Below are positions 59,820-64,000 of a stretch of 64,000 nt of DNA, piece by piece. A program made the position numbers and the translations under genes. The notes beneath the pieces were generated by a model that had not been told where the DNA came from, made no database searches, and saw only the letters and a program-made list of their open reading frames with translations. Source of the DNA: an uncultured Candidatus Melainabacteria bacterium (GTDB taxonomy: Bacteria; Cyanobacteriota; Vampirovibrionia; Gastranaerophilales; Gastranaerophilaceae); contig CAKUZD010000004.1 in assembly GCA_934718275.1 (NCBI GenBank), forward strand, positions 124,001 through 188,000. The letters are read 5' to 3'. The stretch's first letter is position 1, and each line of letters opens with the position of its first letter.

Positions 59820-60389
59820 CTAGTTGAATGTCTGTTTTACCTTATCCATCAACTTAAATAGTCTTTTTGAAACTTCGGATTGAGAAATTGACAATTCAGC
59901 CGCAATTTCTTTTTGAGTCATTCCTTTTTCATATCTAAGGTTATAAAGTTTTGCATACTGCTTGTCAGGTTCTTGTTCGTCTACTTCAAACACAGAGTCA
60001 ACTATAATCTGAAGAATTTCTTTTTTTACCGCATAATCTTCAGGGGTATCTTGAATATCAATAGGTTCGTATGATACTTCCATTTTGGAGTAATCCGGCA
60101 AACTTGATGGCATAGGCTTTTCAAGAGAAACTTCTCTTGTTGACATATAACCTGTTCTTGTGCGTCTTAATCTTCCTTCATTTTTTAGAACATTCAAAAT
60201 AGAAGTTGTAGCGATTTTTTTCAAATAAGCCTCTAATGTGATATCAGATGTAACTGTTTTCACGATTAAAAGAGAACGTTTACAAGTTTCATTGAAAAAA
60301 TCGTCATACAAATCTTCATTATTTGCGAATTTTCTATCACTTTTGATTATTTTTTCTATTAAATCTATTTTATCTTGTGCTAATTCCAC
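59820..60389 (-). CDS. Sigma-70-family (ECF-like) factor
   Basis: A 189-residue protein with sigma region 2-like LEAYLKKIATTSILNVLKNEG followed by a basic RLRRTRTG, a linker, and region 4 with YNLRYEKGMTQKEIAAELSI and SQSEVSKRLFKL as the -35-binding helix-turn-helix. It would direct RNA polymerase to a special promoter set. The start is GTG with GAGG upstream. No anti-sigma factor of the usual form is adjacent, but the upstream gene is a large transmembrane protein and could serve that role. Region 1 and 3 are absent, as in ECF factors. Confidence 0.82.
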   Translation of the reverse strand: MELAQDKIDLIEKIIKSDRKFANNEDLYDDFFNETCKRSLLIVKTVTSDITLEAYLKKIATTSILNVLKNEGRLRRTRTGYMSTREVSLEKPMPSSLPDYSKMEVSYEPIDIQDTPEDYAVKKEILQIIVDSVFEVDEQEPDKQYAKLYNLRYEKGMTQKEIAAELSISQSEVSKRLFKLMDKVKQTFN

Positions 60390-60426
60390 GTTAAGGTTTC
60401 CTCGTTCTTACGACATTATAGCATAA

Positions 60427-63393
60427 TTAAAAATATATGATAAGCCCCAAATTGAAATCAGGGGTCTTAACCGCGTCACTAGGCGGTTTTACGACACTTA
60501 AAGTTTCATTAACAGATTGTAACACAATATTATCTATTTGTGTTGAACCACTGCTTGAAACTATTCTTGCATCTTGAACAGAGCCATTTTGACTCATTTT
60601 TAAGTTTACTTTTACATGATCTGTATAAGCATATTCATTTGTTAGTAATAAATCTGCAGATAGGGATAATTTTATACTTTTGCCCGCTGTTCTTAAATAA
60701 TTTTGCATTTTAGGGTTATATGATAAACTGTCAGGTACATCCCAAACTAATTTACTAACGTCCATATAAGCATTTGCATTACTTTGTTTAGTTTTTACTG
60801 CAGTGTTTTTAAGCTCTTTAGGTTGTTCTGTTTTGGCAATATTAACTGTTGTGTCCTTTTGTATATCAGGAGTATTTGTTGCTAAAATATTGTCATTTGC
60901 TTCTCCTGTAGCGTTAGTGTTATCAGTTGCAGAGTTTTGGGGAGCAATAGGTTCTACAATATCTGCTGAGCTATCTTGTTTTGGTTTAAGGAATGTTACA
61001 GCTGATGCAGCAGCCAAAACTGCAACTAAAGCAATTGTTACAATTGCAGTACTTTTGTTAGACTTTTGCTTTGGCTTCATTAATGCAGCTCCAGGGACAG
61101 CTTGTTCTTGAGAGTAATTAATGTTGTTCATATTATCAAGTTCTGAATCGCTTGTCGGGTCTGTATCGTTAAATAAAACTCCAATACTTTCATTTTCATC
61201 TTGCTGATTAGTGTCAGAATTTTCTTCTGAATATTCGGATTGGTTTTCTGTTGAGTTATTAAGTAGTTCACTAATATCATCCAAATCCGAAGAATTATTT
61301 TCACCTGCTTCGAAACTGTTTAGTGCTTCTGTTGCAAAATCGTTGAAATCAGCATCACTGATAGTGTTTTGTGTATCTGTCAAGTCAGTGAGATTTTCAA
61401 TATCTTCAAGTGATGAATCGGTATTGTCTGTTACTTCTTTTTCAGGAACTTCAACCGGAGTATTGGAAGCTGAAGAAGAACTTAGTACGTCATCAATTTG
61501 AGAAAGTAAATCATCTGAGGACACATTTTCAGCATTTGTTTCAGGTAAGTTTGCATCATCCAATCCCAAATCTTCTATTGAAATATTATCAAGATTTTCA
61601 GGAGCAAGGTTTTCTAACAAGTTTTTGCCAAAGCCCTCTTGAGTTTTATTTTCGTTTTCAACAATTTCAGGTTCTTCTGTTTTTTCTTCTATTGGAGTTG
61701 CAGAATTTTCTATTGAAGAATTTTCTACCTCCTGTTTAGCTTCTACCGTGTCGCTTTCAGAGTTTAGGTTTTCCGGTTCTGTTGAATTTGTTTGAATTTC
61801 ATTATCAAGAGAAACTACATCGTCCATAAAATCAGATGTATCTATTTGAGCTTCGGGTTCTTGGATATCATTAAATGATATAGTTTCTTCATCAAAATTT
61901 TCAATTGTATCAAGGGGTGATACATTTGTTGTATCAATATTGTCTAATGATATGGTTTCTTCTGAAAAATCGGAATTATCTTCTAATGGTTCAATAGTAG
62001 GGTTATCAACATCATTAAAAGATATAGTTTCTTCATTGATGTTTAAAGGTTCAATAGAATTGTCTGCTTGATTTTTGGTTGAAACTTCATCAAAAGAAAT
62101 TTTATTGTCAATAGTATCTATAAAGTCAGTGTTTGGCTCAACTGTTGGAAGTTCAACATTCTCAAGAGAAATAGTATCTTGTTCAATATTTTCTTCTGCG
62201 TTGTTGTCAGCAACAAGTGATGCGGTATCTACATTATCAAACGATATTGTATCAGTTGTTTCTGATGTATTAACAGTGGGTTCATTAGAGTTGGAAGATA
62301 AGTCTTTTGCGATATCTAATCCTGTATTAACCAAATCCAGTCCTGTTTCTGCTATTGAACTAATTCCTTCGGCAGCTCCTGCTGCTTGTGCTATTTCTCC
62401 GGCAGCTCCTGCAACAGCTCCTGCTGCAGTACCGGCTGCTATTGCGCCGGCAATATTTGCGGCAGTGTCAGCCAAAGTGTTATTTTCTGATGTTTTAGTT
62501 TCTTCTGTTTGGGATATCGGTTCTTCATTAATTGTTTCAATTTCATCAAGAGTAATGTTTTCAATATCCTCTATAGGTTCAAGTTCCATTTCTTCAAGAG
62601 AACTAACTTCTTGAGTTTCAACTTTATTTTCAACCGGTAATACATTTTCTTCTGCTGAAGATACTTCTGGTTGGGTATTTGTATTCGGTTTTTTGATTTC
62701 GGAGTCGTTCATGGCTTTGTACGAAAGAGTTTCAAAGTTTTCGTATTCAATAAATTTGTCTCTAAGTTCTGCGCTCTTAGTCAATTGATTAATTAAGAAT
62801 TTTTTATCTTCTTCCGAGATATCATTATCAGACATAGCTACAATAATTCTTTCAGAATTTGATAAATCTTCATCTGTAATATTTTCTATAGAATTTCTTT
62901 GGTGAGATTCAATATATTTTTTTAAATCTTTTGCAGAGCTCAATTTTTCTTTTTCAATAAAATAATATTTATCATTTGCATTATTTTTGTTAATAAGTTT
63001 AGGGTCAAAAAAGCCAAGGAATTTAACATAAGATAAGTCTTTTGCCAAATAGAAAACAAGATAAATATCAGGAACGAGATTATATTCAAAATGAGATTTT
63101 GGAATAAAAATAGCGTTTTCATCAAAAACTACTCTTACATCCATGTGAATATTCGGGAGCATAATGTCAGAAATATCCATTTCCTCAAGGATTTTTTTAA
63201 TTGAGTGGATATTGTAAATGTTTGAAACATCAATGTCTTCGGATGCCAAATATTTTAAAGCCAATTCAGCTCCAAGAGTGTTTATGTATGCTCTATTTTT
63301 TACGTCTTTGTGGGCAAATGCGTTAGCAGCAACGCTTGCATCTAATTTCTCTCTATCTTCAATGTAAATAAGTGTTTCTTGTTGTGTTCCCAT
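60427..63393 (-). CDS. Large acidic-repeat transmembrane protein with TonB-like C-terminus
   Basis: A 988-residue protein. Residues 1-230 are a soluble domain I do not recognise. Residues about 230-770 are very acidic low-complexity sequence with an Ala/Gly-rich block (AAGTAAGAVAGAAGEIAQA) and at least seven units of the type (E/D)(E/D)TISFNDVD spaced by 15-35 residues. A single transmembrane helix lies at about 781-802, and the last 95 residues resemble a TonB C-terminal domain (VKVNLKMSQNGSVQDARIV). So about 780 residues face the cytoplasm and 185 the periplasm. It leads the operon with the sigma-like factor. AAAGGAG precedes the ATG. Confidence 0.75.
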   Translation of the reverse strand: MGTQQETLIYIEDREKLDASVAANAFAHKDVKNRAYINTLGAELALKYLASEDIDVSNIYNIHSIKKILEEMDISDIMLPNIHMDVRVVFDENAIFIPKSHFEYNLVPDIYLVFYLAKDLSYVKFLGFFDPKLINKNNANDKYYFIEKEKLSSAKDLKKYIESHQRNSIENITDEDLSNSERIIVAMSDNDISEEDKKFLINQLTKSAELRDKFIEYENFETLSYKAMNDSEIKKPNTNTQPEVSSAEENVLPVENKVETQEVSSLEEMELEPIEDIENITLDEIETINEEPISQTEETKTSENNTLADTAANIAGAIAAGTAAGAVAGAAGEIAQAAGAAEGISSIAETGLDLVNTGLDIAKDLSSNSNEPTVNTSETTDTISFDNVDTASLVADNNAEENIEQDTISLENVELPTVEPNTDFIDTIDNKISFDEVSTKNQADNSIEPLNINEETISFNDVDNPTIEPLEDNSDFSEETISLDNIDTTNVSPLDTIENFDEETISFNDIQEPEAQIDTSDFMDDVVSLDNEIQTNSTEPENLNSESDTVEAKQEVENSSIENSATPIEEKTEEPEIVENENKTQEGFGKNLLENLAPENLDNISIEDLGLDDANLPETNAENVSSDDLLSQIDDVLSSSSASNTPVEVPEKEVTDNTDSSLEDIENLTDLTDTQNTISDADFNDFATEALNSFEAGENNSSDLDDISELLNNSTENQSEYSEENSDTNQQDENESIGVLFNDTDPTSDSELDNMNNINYSQEQAVPGAALMKPKQKSNKSTAIVTIALVAVLAAASAVTFLKPKQDSSADIVEPIAPQNSATDNTNATGEANDNILATNTPDIQKDTTVNIAKTEQPKELKNTAVKTKQSNANAYMDVSKLVWDVPDSLSYNPKMQNYLRTAGKSIKLSLSADLLLTNEYAYTDHVKVNLKMSQNGSVQDARIVSSSGSTQIDNIVLQSVNETLSVVKPPSDAVKTPDFNLGLIIYF

Positions 63394-63410
63394 GCTTTTT
63401 ATCTCCTTTT

Positions 63411-63416
63411 ATTATA
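63411..63416 (-). promoter_or_regulatory. -10 box of the TonB-like/sigma/ATPase operon
   Basis: TATAAT on the minus strand, 17 nt before the ATG and just upstream of its AAAGGAG site. Confidence 0.5.
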
Positions 63417-63559
63417 TAAGATGGCACGGGGGAAAAAAATATTCCAAGAAAAATGTAAATTTTTGTAACAAATGTTGAAAACCATAACTGTTTTAGACAA
63501 AATAAACATGTTAGTCGTTTTATATAGTCATTCAAAAAGTGTTTATAAAGGAGGTTTTT

Positions 63560-63946
63560 ATGCTTAATGCTGTGTCCGGAGTGAGTTTCAAAGGAGAAGT
63601 TACTCCAAATCAAAATTTACAAGATTTAATTAATTCTCATGGGCAATTTTCTGCACCAATTGCTGAGGCTCCGGCAGATTCATTTGTTAGAAGAAATACA
63701 GAAGAAAATAAAAAAAGTAAAGCCCCTGCAGTTATTGGCTCTCTTGTAGCGCTTGCTGCGGCAGCTTATATTGGTTTAGGGGTTGCTGTAAGTAAATCTA
63801 AATTGACTAAAGTTGTTGCACAAGAAGGTAAGGAATTGAAATTTGCTGAAAAAGCTCAAAACTTCTTCCACTCAATTGGTGAGAATGCAGAAAGCTTGTG
63901 GAACAAAATTCGTGGTAATAAGACAGAAAGTGCTGCTACTAAGTAG
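63560..63946 (+). CDS. Small membrane protein with N-terminal F-x-G motif
   Basis: A 128-residue protein that begins MLNAVSGVSFKGEVTPNQN and has one hydrophobic span (about 62-80, VIGSLVALAAAAYIGLGVAV) followed by a basic, helical tail. The ATG at 63560 has an ideal AAAGGAGG site; the longer in-frame start has none. The V-S-F-K-G start resembles those of the unknown proteins at 40.7 and 45.9 kb. Function unknown. Confidence 0.7.
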   Translation: MLNAVSGVSFKGEVTPNQNLQDLINSHGQFSAPIAEAPADSFVRRNTEENKKSKAPAVIGSLVALAAAAYIGLGVAVSKSKLTKVVAQEGKELKFAEKAQNFFHSIGENAESLWNKIRGNKTESAATK

Positions 63947-64000
63947 GGTAAAATATTAGATTTAAAAAAATAAATTGAAGAAAGAAACAAATTAAAAAGC

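Overview
The window is AT-rich, dense chromosomal DNA from a Gram-negative-type bacterium. The best guess is a gut Melainabacteria/Gastranaerophilales lineage, a non-photosynthetic relative of cyanobacteria. This is inferred from the cyanobacterial style of GyrA (QNRATRGKSG in place of the usual GyrA box), a type IV pilin-like protein with an AFTLAEILITLGIIG start, LptF/G-type and LolA-type envelope genes, paired NarL-type regulators, and several lineage-type unknown proteins that begin with a short N-terminal F-x-G motif. No rRNA, tRNA, CRISPR array or insertion sequence was recognised.

Layout. 1-0.9 kb: 5' part of a YbiT-like ABC-F gene running off the window edge. 0.9-6.3 kb: first half of an aryl-polyene-type lipid synthesis system (ketosynthase, ketoreductase and a ketosynthase-dehydratase fusion on the minus strand; chain-length-factor-like protein, acyltransferase and two acyl carrier proteins on the plus strand). 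6.4-9.0 kb: gyrA. 9.0-14.6 kb: two repeat-rich intergenic blocks containing a long inverted repeat that bracket a secreted unknown, rfbC, rfbB, a GT92-like glycosyltransferase and rfbD; rfbA, glyA and a WecA-like gene follow. 17.9-21.5 kb: an unknown gene behind a perfect promoter and a folded leader, then holB, holA and a ROK glucokinase. 21.6-28.4 kb: second half of the aryl-polyene-type system (acyltransferase, methyltransferase, MMPL exporter, LolA-like carrier, thioesterase, ligase-dehydratase fusion, small membrane protein), abutting a uvrC gene that lacks its C-terminal HhH domain.

30.2-38.4 kb: lipoprotein, a large TPR protein that appears to start at ATT, a 53-residue protein, a pentapeptide-repeat protein, and a signalling operon (HD-GYP, TPR, two response regulators). 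38.5-51.1 kb: glycosyltransferase, an M48-like protein with a lost zinc site, zinc-ribbon protein, CheR-like protein, phosphohexomutase, pheA, acpS, an orphan phage tail-fibre/assembly pair, tyrS, cysE, an alcohol-dehydrogenase-like gene and an LptF/G permease. 51.1-56.8 kb: a 24-residue membrane peptide gene, a beta-rich protein, gatA, a HEPN/MNT pair, a membrane protein, and an XRE regulator divergent from a pilin-like gene with a perfect 20-bp palindrome at the pilin transcription start. 56.9-63.4 kb: an operon of a TonB-like transmembrane protein, a sigma-70-like factor and a zinc-ribbon/P-loop ATPase/helical-repeat protein. The window ends with a small membrane protein gene.

How the genes work together. 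The two lipid loci together supply nearly all functions of a proteobacterial aryl polyene cluster (loading ligase, ACPs, KS/CLF, KR, DH, thioesterase, LolA-like and MMPL export, acyltransferases, methyltransferase), and acpS at 44 kb could activate the ACPs. The rhamnose genes, WecA-like transferase and LptF/G point to a polysaccharide-bearing outer membrane. At the level of expression there are two start types: most genes have a Shine-Dalgarno site, but at least six have a TATAAT-like box 6-7 nt before ATG and no Shine-Dalgarno site, suggesting leaderless mRNAs.
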